NCBI GenBank assembly: GCA_944325785.1
Contig: CALVBN010000005.1
Location: forward strand, 1 to 64,000
Reading direction: 5' to 3'
Origin: Candidatus Gastranaerophilales bacterium
GTDB lineage: Bacteria; Cyanobacteriota; Vampirovibrionia; Gastranaerophilales; Gastranaerophilaceae
Length of the DNA stretch: 64,000 nucleotides
Part shown: positions 35,824-43,437 of the stretch, one piece after another
How the letters are laid out: each line of letters starts with the position of its first letter
How positions within the stretch are numbered: the stretch's first letter is position 1
The notes under the pieces: generated by a model
Told to the model about the DNA's origin: nothing
The model's database searches: none
What the model saw: only the letters and a program-made list of their open reading frames with translations
Program-made: the position numbers and the translations under genes

Positions 35824-36478
35824 AATTGTCAGAAAAATTGAAGAGTTTGCGCCTCCGGAAACACAGGAAAGCTGGGATGCAAGCGGTTGGGCAGTAAACC
35901 TTCCGGATGCTGATGTTAATAAAGTTATGTTTGCACTGACTGTTACGGACAGCGTTGTTGAACAGGCGCGAAAAGCCGGCTGTGATATGATAATTTCGCA
36001 TCATCCGCTGTTTTTTGTTCCGTTTAAATACAAGGATATTAATATTTATTCAGCCCACACAAACCTTGACAGGGCAGAAGGCGGTACAACTGATACACTG
36101 ATAAGGGAATTAGGTTTTGAAAAAAGCAGAAACGAAGATTTTGTAAGGATTGTAGAGCTTGATAAACCCATTAGCGTTGAAGATTTAAGGCAGAAGCTTT
36201 TGAAGATTTCTCCAAAACTGCGTTATGTCAATAATCTTGGGGTAGAACAAGTGAAAACAATAGGTTTTTGCGCCGGCTCCGGTTCTGAGTTTATCGGCGG
36301 AACAGATGCCTTTGTAACCGGTGATTTGAAGTTTCATACAGCGCTTGAGGCTCAATCTGTTGTATTTGATATAGGTCATTTTGAAAGCGAAATATTTGCC
36401 CCGAAACTTTTGCGCAGAATTTGCGGTCTGGAAAACGAAAGAGGGGTGCTGGCGAATGAAAAAAGTCCTTTTATTTAG
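35810..36478 (+). CDS. Nif3-like dinuclear metal-centre protein
   Basis: The 222-residue protein belongs to the NIF3/YqfO/YbgI family, whose members bind two metal ions in a toroidal hexamer; some act as GTP cyclohydrolase-like or phosphatase-like enzymes, but the general function is uncertain. Metal ligands are visible in IISHHPLFF, SAHTNLDRAEGG and the late DIGHFESE. Start is TTG with GGAGGAG 4 nt upstream, overlapping the end of coaBC by 14 bp. In many bacteria this gene sits next to a zinc-ribbon protein gene; here it follows coaBC instead. Confidence 0.88.
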   Translation: MNKYEIVRKIEEFAPPETQESWDASGWAVNLPDADVNKVMFALTVTDSVVEQARKAGCDMIISHHPLFFVPFKYKDINIYSAHTNLDRAEGGTTDTLIRELGFEKSRNEDFVRIVELDKPISVEDLRQKLLKISPKLRYVNNLGVEQVKTIGFCAGSGSEFIGGTDAFVTGDLKFHTALEAQSVVFDIGHFESEIFAPKLLRRICGLENERGVLANEKSPFI

Positions 36479-37001
36479 TGTTTTTCTGCTTGTAACTCTT
36501 AGCGCAATGGCATACGAAACTATTATTATAAAGTTTCCGGACAAAGAGTTATGGGTAAAAGCATATTACAAAAAGATCGGCACGGAAGCTATTCTGCAGT
36601 ATGTGCCAAACGGTCAGAGCAGTAATAACTGGACACGTACAATCGTTGTTCATTCCTATAACGGTTCAACTTATCCGATTAATATATTTTTAACCAACAA
36701 TCTCGCCAGAATGCGTAAAATTAATCCAACAGCAAGCTACAAGACTTTAAGATTAACTCCTAACGACGCCATTGCGGGAAGATGTACTGAAGCTTACGGA
36801 AAAGTTGAAGCACAGTGCGAGTTCTTGCGTGTTACCCGCGGGTATGAAGGGATTGTGACTATTCATTATATGAATAAAAATAAAGATGACTTTATGGAGA
36901 ACTATTCGCAGTGGTATAACATAATAAAAAAGGCAAAATTGTATAACAGTTACTACCGTGATGAACGCACTCTTGATAAAGCAGAGTATTTTGAACTATA
37001 A
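36456..37001 (+). CDS. Secreted hypothetical protein
   Basis: The 181-residue protein starts with a clear signal peptide (MKKVLLFSVFLLVTLSAMAY). The mature part is basic and aromatic and carries two cysteines (GRCTEAYG, EAQCEF) suitable for one disulfide. No family recognised. The start at 36456 overlaps the end of the nif3-like gene by 23 bp; an earlier ATG in the frame lacks the signal peptide context. A strong shared terminator follows. Confidence 0.7.
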   Translation: MKKVLLFSVFLLVTLSAMAYETIIIKFPDKELWVKAYYKKIGTEAILQYVPNGQSSNNWTRTIVVHSYNGSTYPINIFLTNNLARMRKINPTASYKTLRLTPNDAIAGRCTEAYGKVEAQCEFLRVTRGYEGIVTIHYMNKNKDDFMENYSQWYNIIKKAKLYNSYYRDERTLDKAEYFEL

Positions 37002-37033
37002 AAGAAGACCGGTTTATCAAACCGGTCTTCTTT
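37001..37033. terminator. Bidirectional terminator between secreted protein and pilin-like gene
   Basis: A 15-bp perfect stem (AAAGAAGACCGGTTT with its complement), 3-nt loop, serves two convergent genes. Confidence 0.9.
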
Positions 37034-37049
37034 AGGATTTAATATATTT

Positions 37050-37883
37050 TTAGTAATTCATTTTATATCCTTCAGAAATAATTCTTGCGGTACATCCCCA
37101 TCCGGAGTTGCTGACAGCATTCTGTTCCGGAAGACATGTCCAGTCTGTACCTGTTCTGTCCCAGGTGTTTGTGCGGATGCCCTCATCATAAACAGAAACA
37201 TCTACACCGCCAGCTGGATAAAGAATTCCGCGTTCACTTATATAAAAATGGAACAAATCTCTGCCTACGACATTAGGAGCACTTACACCGTTTACGTCAA
37301 TAAAAATATCTGCCGCATTAGAATACAAGGAACCGCCTAAAGCAACAATTTCATCTTCTGTCTGATTAACATTTGCGCCGTTAGAAAAAGCCCTGATAAA
37401 CATAACGGCACCGTTCTTCATCTCTATAGGGAAACAATCGCTGATTTGATTCTCCTGTCCGCCGGTACCACCGTCTGATGTCATTGAATACGGTCCATTA
37501 CCGCCATAATATACGTTATATCTTTCTCGTTTGAATCCGTTAAGATTAATATATCTTCCGAGTTCGCCGACAAAACGTGCAATTTGGTCTTCGCCGGAGT
37601 TAACACCCAGAGTCATTGCTCCTGCATTACCGCCTTCACCGGGGGTTTCTACATTCTTAACGGCAGCCCACATTCTTGTTCCGTATAGGCTGGATGCCCC
37701 TTCCTGTGCAATTGCTGTTGTAAAAGCATTTTCCAAATTAGAAACAACTACAGAAAGTTTAGCCGCATTAGCTTCATTCCTGCTGCTAAGTACCAGTGCC
37801 GGTGCTGTTAATGCTGCGACAACACCTATAATACCAAGCGTAATAAGTACTTCCGCTAATGTAAATCCAGTTTTTTTACTCAT
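37050..37883 (-). CDS. Type IV pilin-like protein, left partner of the inverted pair
   Basis: The 277-residue protein has the prepilin leader MSKKTG, predicted cleavage before FTLAEVLITL, and a hydrophobic helix to about residue 30. The C-terminal region ends in a pattern shared with its two relatives (WGCTARIISEGYKMNY). Its first 80 coding bases and 65-bp upstream region are an almost exact mirror image of those of the divergent gene at 38279, although the remaining proteins differ strongly. In the present orientation I find no promoter facing this gene; the only good one in the intergenic core faces the other way. Confidence 0.85.
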   Translation of the reverse strand: MSKKTGFTLAEVLITLGIIGVVAALTAPALVLSSRNEANAAKLSVVVSNLENAFTTAIAQEGASSLYGTRMWAAVKNVETPGEGGNAGAMTLGVNSGEDQIARFVGELGRYINLNGFKRERYNVYYGGNGPYSMTSDGGTGGQENQISDCFPIEMKNGAVMFIRAFSNGANVNQTEDEIVALGGSLYSNAADIFIDVNGVSAPNVVGRDLFHFYISERGILYPAGGVDVSVYDEGIRTNTWDRTGTDWTCLPEQNAVSNSGWGCTARIISEGYKMNY

Positions 37884-37948
37884 AATAGCTCTCCTATAGA
37901 AATATATTATGTTACATTGAATGTAACTTAATACATATTGTGTTACAT
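37803..37948. repeat. Left arm of a ~145-bp inverted repeat (invertible-promoter candidate)
   Basis: Reverse complement of 38214-38359 with one mismatch seen over the 68 bp from start codon to core. It includes the 5' end of the pilin-like gene, its ribosome site and the palindrome-rich GTTACATTGAATGTAAC region. Confidence 0.8.
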
Positions 37949-38213
37949 TAGCCCGGCTTTTCTCCCCCTCCCCTTGAGGGAGGGGGCTGGGGGGAGGGGT
38001 TTTATAAAGTGATAAAAAATTTTTTAATTAATAAAAAAAGAATAAAATTCGCTAAAATACGCTGAATATTAGATTGTAAGCTATTTTTACAAACTCTTGA
38101 AAATATCACCCCACCCCAGCCCTCCCCGTCCAGGGAGGGTGTTTGCGCCGTTTTTTAATCAAAATTTTAAATTTATGTTGCAAAACCCCTGTAAAATGTG
38201 GTATTATAGTATT
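37949..38213 (+). promoter_or_regulatory. 265-bp core with one outward promoter between the inverted arms
   Basis: TTGCAA (38178-38183), 18 bp, TATTAT (38202-38207) reads rightwards. Its predicted start is about 38214, the first base of the right arm. The core also holds two GC-rich palindromes (37957-38003 and 38108-38142). The whole element is homologous to 43438-43763. Confidence 0.7.
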
Positions 38214-38359
38214 ATGTAACACAAAATGTATTAAGTTACATTCAATGTAACATAATATATTTCTATAGGAGAGCTATTATGAGTAAAAAAACTGGATTTA
38301 CATTAGCGGAAGTACTTATTACGCTTGGTATTATAGGTGTTGTCGCAGCATTAACAGCG
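38214..38359. repeat. Right arm of the ~145-bp inverted repeat
   Basis: Mirror of 37803-37948; carries the 5' leader, TAGGAGAG ribosome site and first 27 codons of the right pilin-like gene. Confidence 0.8.
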
Positions 38360-39040
38360 CCGGCGCTGGTACTTAGCGGCAGGAATGAAGCCAATGCAGC
38401 TAAGCTTTCTGTCGTCGTATCGACGTTAGAAAATGCTTTTAATAATGCGATAGTACAGGAAGGAGTTGATACACTGTTTAATACAAAAATGTGGCAGGCA
38501 AATACTATGCAGGAATTTGTCGGTCAATTAGGAGCCTACCTTGTTGTTTCAAGCCACGGTGATGATGCCAGCGAATTTTACACAGATCCCCCTACAGATA
38601 TGGATCCAAACGGTGGAAAAACACAAATAACACACGTTTATAATATTGAAATTGCCAACGCATATAGAATATCATTAAAAAATGGCGCTGCTTTATTTAT
38701 AAGAAAAAATGAGATTCGGTTTTCAGAAGAACAAATCAATACTGCAAGAAGTCAAGGTGCTTCTATAACAGGCAACTCCGGATGGCTTGTAGTAGATGTA
38801 AATGGTAATGCATCTCCTAATACAGCAGGACGTGATATATTTATGTTTATTATCGGACCCAATGGAATGCTGTATCCGCGAGGAGGAACAGATTATCATA
38901 TTTATGATAGTATTGTCGGCGGTGATGCAGGTGTTTGGAATGAAAATGGAACAGACTGCTGTCTGGTTGGTTCAATTATGAATGGCGGTTTAGGCTGTAC
39001 TGCACGTATTATTGCCGAAGGGTATAAAATGAATTATTAG
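38279..39040 (+). CDS. Type IV pilin-like protein, right partner (promoter facing)
   Basis: 253 residues with leader MSKKTG, cleavage before FTLAEVLITL and ending GCTARIIAEGYKMNY. The middle (VVSTLENAFNNAIVQEGVD, VGQLGAYLVVSSHGDDA) is close to the protein at 43786 and distant from its divergent neighbour. Several cysteines near the C-terminus (DCCLVGS, GCTARI) may form disulfides. It is the gene that the core promoter serves in this orientation, with a leader of about 65 nt lying wholly inside the inverted-repeat arm. A terminator follows. Confidence 0.85.
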   Translation: MSKKTGFTLAEVLITLGIIGVVAALTAPALVLSGRNEANAAKLSVVVSTLENAFNNAIVQEGVDTLFNTKMWQANTMQEFVGQLGAYLVVSSHGDDASEFYTDPPTDMDPNGGKTQITHVYNIEIANAYRISLKNGAALFIRKNEIRFSEEQINTARSQGASITGNSGWLVVDVNGNASPNTAGRDIFMFIIGPNGMLYPRGGTDYHIYDSIVGGDAGVWNENGTDCCLVGSIMNGGLGCTARIIAEGYKMNY

Positions 39041-39051
39041 AATGATAAAGC

Positions 39052-39085
39052 AAAAAAATAGGCTTCTAGTGAAGCCTATTTTTTT
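39052..39085 (+). terminator. Terminator after the right pilin-like gene
   Basis: AAAAAATAGGCTTC, loop TAGT, GAAGCCTATTTTTTT. Confidence 0.9.
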
Positions 39086-39249
39086 GCTGTTAATCTGCAT
39101 CTTGTTTCATAAAAAATTTTCCGTCTCTATCTTTATTACCTGTAATGTAACAACAATATAAGATTAAAATTTATTCTTCAAGGACACCGCATACAACACG
39201 TCCGTGTTGTACATAAAGTCCTGCGTGGTGTAATTTTTCGCCGGCAAGT

Positions 39250-40029
39250 TTAATATATCTTTGAATATGAGAGGAAGAATTCTGATATTACATTAATCAG
39301 CATCGGCAAAATCCATATCATTATTGCGGCGCCAAAAACAGGCTTGAAAAGGAAGCTCAGCTGGAATACGTTTACCTGCGGTGCAGTTTTTGAGATTACG
39401 CCGAGAATAATATCCTGCCCCAATGTAGCAAGAAGAATCGGGGAAGCTATCTGCAGCCCCATATATAATACATTGGAAGTCGTTGTTACCAGATAATCTA
39501 TATTGATAATTTTTTCAAGCGGAATACTCACTGCATACAAGGGGAATATCTCAAAACTCCTCATCAGCGCGTTAATCATCCAGTAAAAACCGCCAAGCTG
39601 GATAAAAATAATTATCCCCAATAAAGTTATCATACGGCTTAATATTGATGTCTGGCTGTTTGTTGTCGGATCCATTACCATTGCGGATGACAAACCCATC
39701 TGTGTATTAATCATATCTCCGCCGGCTTCTATTGCCAGAATCAAAAGCTGTGCGATATATCCGATAATTGCGCCGACTGCAAAATTTAACAGCAAAAGCA
39801 GTAACGGCGATACGTCAGAAGGCGGAACCGCAGGTTTTAAAAGAGGAGTTATCATAAGTGTCAATATAAATACCAGCGCCAGTTTTACCAGACCTGCAAT
39901 CTCTCTTCTGTTAAAAATCGGTGCAAATCTTATGAACCCTAAAAGACGCGCAAACACAATAAATCCCGCTGAAAACCAGCGGTCAAATTCCGGAAACATT
40001 ATTGATATCTGCGCAATTAATTGATCCAT
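39250..40029 (-). CDS. fliR: Flagellar export protein FliR
   Basis: FliR is a core membrane subunit of the flagellar type III export gate, with FliP and FliQ. The 259-residue protein has the family layout: FDRWFSAGFIVFARLLGFIR at the N-terminus, a central AIIGYIAQLLILAIEAGGDM then INTQMGLS, and late ASPILLATLGQDIILGVISK. AAGGA precedes the ATG; it is last of the fliN-like to fliR operon, 2 bp after the preceding gene. flhB and flhA, often next, are not in the window. Confidence 0.94.
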   Translation of the reverse strand: MDQLIAQISIMFPEFDRWFSAGFIVFARLLGFIRFAPIFNRREIAGLVKLALVFILTLMITPLLKPAVPPSDVSPLLLLLLNFAVGAIIGYIAQLLILAIEAGGDMINTQMGLSSAMVMDPTTNSQTSILSRMITLLGIIIFIQLGGFYWMINALMRSFEIFPLYAVSIPLEKIINIDYLVTTTSNVLYMGLQIASPILLATLGQDIILGVISKTAPQVNVFQLSFLFKPVFGAAIMIWILPMLINVISEFFLSYSKIY

Positions 40030-40031
40030 AA

Positions 40032-40406
40032 TTATTCCTTACTTATCTCCGGCGGTATATCAAGCTCGTATTCATAATTATCCGGAGGGTTATCAAGAGG
40101 CATAATCTCAAAACCCTCTACTGCTTCTATAAAAGTGTTTGACGGTGTTACTTTGACATTAAATGTTTTTTTGTCCCTGCCGTTTTTTAGAACAGAAAAG
40201 CTTGTCTTGCCCTCCTTAAGCGGATGAACTATTAATGTATTTTTTTCATTCATAATAGTTATCAGCGGATAAACATCTATAATATCATTATGCTCTATGC
40301 TGATATCCGTAAGCTTTCCGTCAGTTGAAATTATGCAGTCCTCCATTGCATATGCTGTTTGAACAAATAATGTTATTATTAAAACTGCCAAAAATTTTCT
40401 TATCAA
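40032..40406 (-). CDS. Secreted small protein in the flagellar export operon (CpaC-N-like)
   Basis: The 124-residue protein begins with a signal peptide (KFLAVLIITLFVQTAYA) from a TTG start preceded by AAGGA. The mature part (ISIEHNDIIDVYPLITIMNE, LIVHPLKEGKTSFSVLKNGR) resembles the short N-terminal beta domain of secretin-type pilus proteins of the CpaC kind, though without a secretin. It sits between fliQ and fliR, an unusual place for an exported protein, and is probably lineage-specific. The function, perhaps around the export gate or P-ring, is inference. Confidence 0.65.
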   Translation of the reverse strand: MIRKFLAVLIITLFVQTAYAMEDCIISTDGKLTDISIEHNDIIDVYPLITIMNEKNTLIVHPLKEGKTSFSVLKNGRDKKTFNVKVTPSNTFIEAVEGFEIMPLDNPPDNYEYELDIPPEISKE

Positions 40407-40422
40407 CTCTTTATTCCTTAAA

Positions 40423-40911
40423 CTATCTTCCTAACATCTTGTTGATTTCAACAAAGTTGCCCTTAGGCATAGGCGCTCTGGGAGCCGTATCATATTTAAT
40501 CTTTTGAGCCTTGTCAATATACGGAACTTTACCCGGATTTTTCATAATCTCATTAACCGTCGGCGCATCCTTGAATGAATCTTTCATTTCTCCCTCAAAA
40601 GGAGTTGTATATTTATAATAATCAGCGGGAAGCACAAAAGCGTCATTCTTCGGTACAGTATTGAATGCAAGTGCTGCACCTTCCGTAAAAAGATTTGTCA
40701 ACAGCTTAATAAATCCCATTCCGCCGATTATGATAACTAAAAATACCGCAAAGATTTTTGGCGCAGCTGCAATAGTCTGTTCCTGCACCTGTGTAACAGC
40801 TTGAATAATACCGACAACCAGACCGATTGCGGCGGCTACAAGTACACATGGCATTGATATTGATAACATTACCATAAAACCTTTTGCCAGATATTCAGTT
40901 AACATTTCCAT
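40423..40911 (-). CDS. fliQ: Flagellar export protein FliQ with a long C-terminal tail
   Basis: FliQ is a two-helix subunit of the export gate. Residues 1-89 match the family (GFMVMLSISMPCVLVAAAIG, then GIIQAVTQVQEQTIAAAPKI). The protein continues with about 70 hydrophilic residues (DAFVLPADYYKYTTPFEGEM, later IDKAQKIKYDTAPRAPMP), so 162 residues against the usual roughly 89. The tail is in one open frame with a normal ribosome site, so it is not a frameshift artefact. AAGGA precedes the ATG. A heptad-repeat element lies between fliP and this gene. Confidence 0.92.
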   Translation of the reverse strand: MEMLTEYLAKGFMVMLSISMPCVLVAAAIGLVVGIIQAVTQVQEQTIAAAPKIFAVFLVIIIGGMGFIKLLTNLFTEGAALAFNTVPKNDAFVLPADYYKYTTPFEGEMKDSFKDAPTVNEIMKNPGKVPYIDKAQKIKYDTAPRAPMPKGNFVEINKMLGR

Positions 40912-40934
40912 AGTTTTTTCCTTTTTTGTTTTTT

Positions 40935-41055
40935 TCGTGAATCGTGAGTCGTGAATAGTGATTCGTGGTTATAGAATTTCTTTAAATGTACCTTGTTTAC
41001 TTAGATTATTTTTAATACCTCGATTCACGAGTTTCGATTCACGATTCACGAATCC
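40935..41055. mobile_element. Heptad-repeat inverted element inside the flagellar operon
   Basis: Tandem TCGTGAA/TCGTGAG units followed by GTGGTTATAGAATTTCT on the left, and reverse-complement units (TCGATTCACGA, ATTCACGAATCC) on the right. A homologue occurs at 55349-55464, and the same ends flank the four-helix-bundle gene at 44997-45509. It lies between cotranscribed fliP and fliQ. Confidence 0.7.
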
Positions 41056-41079
41056 ACATTCCATTTTCCTCTCTTCACG

Positions 41080-41718
41080 CTAATTATAACTCTGCACCAG
41101 CCCTTGTACTATCAGCGCCCATCCGTCTACCGCGATAAAGATAAGTAACTTAAACGGCAGAGAAATGATTGTCGGTGATAACATGAACATACCTAATGCC
41201 AGAAGAATGTTTGCAACTATAAGGTCAAGCACGATAAACGGAACAAACACAACAAATCCGATTTCAAAGGCCGTTTTCAGTTCGCTTAAAATAAATGCCG
41301 GAGCTACTTCCCATATAGTAATATCTTCAGGTGATTTCGGAGGTGTCTTGTGTTTCAATTCCACAAAGAACGCCAAATCCGTTTCACGCGTTTGTTTCAT
41401 CATAAACTCTTTTAAAGGTTTCGAGCCTTCATCTATTGCCATAATAAGGTTTTGATTTTTTTGATACGGAATAGAACCCCTTTCATACATCTGCTGGAAA
41501 ACACCGCCCATTGTATAGAAAGTCAAAATCATACAAAGCCCTATTGTAACGATTGCAGGCGGAACCTGTACACCCATTGCGGTTTTTAGAAGCGAGAATA
41601 CTATTGTAAATCTTAAAAAACACGTCATACAGCAAAATACAAACGGCAGAAGCGAAAAAAGCGTCATTACCGTAAGCATTTGCAAAACAGGGTTCATATC
41701 TTTTATAACTGAGTCCAT
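41080..41718 (-). CDS. fliP: Flagellar export protein FliP
   Basis: FliP forms the export gate pore with FliQ and FliR. The 212-residue protein lacks the N-terminal signal region of enterobacterial FliP but retains CFLRFTIVFSLLKTAMGVQV then PPAIVTIGLCMILTFY, and the second half LKTAFEIGFVVFVPFIVLDL with NILLALGMFMLSP. AAAGGA lies upstream of the ATG. It follows fliO by 3 bp and is separated from fliQ by 168 bp occupied by the heptad-repeat element. Confidence 0.95.
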   Translation of the reverse strand: MDSVIKDMNPVLQMLTVMTLFSLLPFVFCCMTCFLRFTIVFSLLKTAMGVQVPPAIVTIGLCMILTFYTMGGVFQQMYERGSIPYQKNQNLIMAIDEGSKPLKEFMMKQTRETDLAFFVELKHKTPPKSPEDITIWEVAPAFILSELKTAFEIGFVVFVPFIVLDLIVANILLALGMFMLSPTIISLPFKLLIFIAVDGWALIVQGLVQSYN

Positions 41719-41721
41719 AAT

Positions 41722-42189
41722 TTATAATCCTTTTTGGCTTAGAGGTTTAATAGTAATATCGTCGTTGTTGTTAACTCCGGTATTCATTCTGTTAACCAGG
41801 TTTCTCATAACAGAACCGCTGTTTTTGGAATGAAGCATGCTTGTCTTAATTCCGATATCAGCTCTGTCCATGTAATCATTTTTAAAATTCGGTATACTGC
41901 TTTTTGGAAGAGCATCCATTGTTTCTTTAAAACTCGGAACCTCTTGAGTTTCCAGTTTAGAAATTAAAGTCGTTTTATCCACATCTCCCGCAATAAGGAA
42001 TTTTTCTTTTCCCGCAGAAACGATATATAATGTCTTGCGCGGGGCAAGCGTCATGGAATCGATTACTTTAAGATGTTTGGACTGCCTTCCTATTCCGGCA
42101 GATGTTGTATTCTTAAACACCAGAAGCGCAACGACAATAACGCCGACCATTGCAAGTGTGTATACTACAAAATTTGCTAAATATCCCAT
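41722..42189 (-). CDS. fliO: FliO-like flagellar assembly protein
   Basis: FliO assists assembly of the FliP ring. This 155-residue protein has one N-terminal membrane helix (LANFVVYTLAMVGVIVVALL), then the short cytoplasmic domain of the family (LKVIDSMTLAPRKTLYIVSA, KEKFLIAGDVDKTTLISKLE). A poorly conserved tail of about 65 residues follows. FliO is weakly conserved in sequence; the position directly before fliP and the domain pattern carry the call. Confidence 0.85.
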   Translation of the reverse strand: MGYLANFVVYTLAMVGVIVVALLVFKNTTSAGIGRQSKHLKVIDSMTLAPRKTLYIVSAGKEKFLIAGDVDKTTLISKLETQEVPSFKETMDALPKSSIPNFKNDYMDRADIGIKTSMLHSKNSGSVMRNLVNRMNTGVNNNDDITIKPLSQKGL

Positions 42190-42226
42190 ATTCTATCCTC
42201 TTAATAATTTTCAGCCCAAAGTCAAG

Positions 42227-43315
42227 CTATTGCTTGTCTTCTACCTCAAAATCGCTGTAGTCGAAATCTTCGCCTTCCTGATTAGCAGTTTCTTCATTCT
42301 GCACCGGTACTGAAGGCTCTTCTGAAGGCGCGGAATCATTGACTTTTTCAATTCTGACACCGAATCTGTCATTAATGATTACAAGCTCTCCGGAGGCTAC
42401 AATTTTACCGCCGACTTTTAGAGCGACTTTGTTGTCGTATACAGAGCATAAATCAACAATTAAGCCTTCTTCTATGCTCTTTAATTCTCCAAGCGTTACT
42501 TTTACTTTATCAAATTCAGCCGCCATCTCGACTTGAATGCTATCCCACAAATTGGTGTTTGTATGTTCTTCCATGCTCTCTCCTCCGCCGGTATCGTATG
42601 GTTCTATGATTTTTATATTAGGTTTTATCTGAAATTTTTGTACTATGTTTTCGCAAATCAATGTCATTTCAGAAGAACTGCTGTTTTCAAAGACAACGAT
42701 ATCTCCGGCATCTAATCTTTTAATATCTGCAACAGGGAAAGTCGTTGTGCCTAAAAGCAGATTAACTTCTACAAGACTGTCTGCAAAATCTTTATCTTCA
42801 AACCTCTGTACACTTGACTGAATATCCTGCGGTGCAAGAATATCTTTGGGAACAGAGATAATAAATTTGGCTGCAGTATCAGAAATTTCTGATTTAACAA
42901 AGTAGGTTAAGTGCAGAATTTCATTGTATCTTCTGTGCGGTTCAATATTAAAATTCGGGGCTAATGATTCATATAAAAAGTCATTAAAGGCTGTAATAAT
43001 ACGCGCCTCAAGTTCTGTAACCTCCGTTAAATCAAATCTTCTGTTGTTTTTGCCAAGAACTTTGTCAAGAATTACATTGATTGCTTCCTGTGAAATTCTT
43101 ATATAAACATCGTTTTTTGCGTTGATTTTTACTTTTGTAACAAAGAAAGTTTCGTTTTGTGAAAGCACATTCATATTTGTGCTGATTGATGCGAGCTTGT
43201 ATTCAAAACCGTCAAAAAAGAACTCGCTGCTGCAGTTTTTGACAACAGGAGTAAACACGGAATCGTACCATGCAAATTGTTTATATAATTCATCAAAAAA
43301 CACAGAATTTATCAT
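42227..43315 (-). CDS. Flagellar switch protein with two SPOA domains (FliN/FliM/FliY-like)
   Basis: The 362-residue protein contains two surface-presentation-of-antigens domains: one at about 180-240 (ADSLVEVNLLLGTTTFPVAD then LDAGDIVVFE), and a typical FliN domain at about 262-330 (VKVTLGELKSIEEGLIVDLC, VGGKIVASGELVIINDRFGV then RI). An acidic tail follows. The N-terminal 170 residues are only loosely FliM-like. Two SPOA domains in one chain recall type III secretion SctQ and some FliY proteins. It would form the C-ring, linking switch and export. First gene of the operon, with a motif-bearing promoter at 43383-43407. Confidence 0.85.
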   Translation of the reverse strand: MINSVFFDELYKQFAWYDSVFTPVVKNCSSEFFFDGFEYKLASISTNMNVLSQNETFFVTKVKINAKNDVYIRISQEAINVILDKVLGKNNRRFDLTEVTELEARIITAFNDFLYESLAPNFNIEPHRRYNEILHLTYFVKSEISDTAAKFIISVPKDILAPQDIQSSVQRFEDKDFADSLVEVNLLLGTTTFPVADIKRLDAGDIVVFENSSSSEMTLICENIVQKFQIKPNIKIIEPYDTGGGESMEEHTNTNLWDSIQVEMAAEFDKVKVTLGELKSIEEGLIVDLCSVYDNKVALKVGGKIVASGELVIINDRFGVRIEKVNDSAPSEEPSVPVQNEETANQEGEDFDYSDFEVEDKQ

Positions 43316-43382
43316 ACATAGCCCTTCGGGAGATACAACTATTTCCTCCCAAGGTTATCATAAGAGAATTCGGACTAAAAAG

Positions 43383-43407
43383 CATCAACTGTTTAGAGGA
43401 AATATTT
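43383..43407 (-). promoter_or_regulatory. Flagellar-type operator and -35 of the fliN-like operon
   Basis: TTGATG (43388-43383) preceded on the minus strand by TTTCCTCTAAACAG (43402-43389); ATCAACTGTTTAGAGGA on the plus strand is identical to the block at 12153-12169. The -10 is less clear (TCTTAT at 17 bp or TATGAT at 20 bp). Confidence 0.6.
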
Positions 43408-43437
43408 TTTATTTAAACAATATTAATTAAGTTACAT

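Noticed and set aside
37957..38142. GC-rich palindromes in the pilin intergenic core as terminators
   Set aside because: They lack T-tracts and are copies of the dispersed REP-like family.
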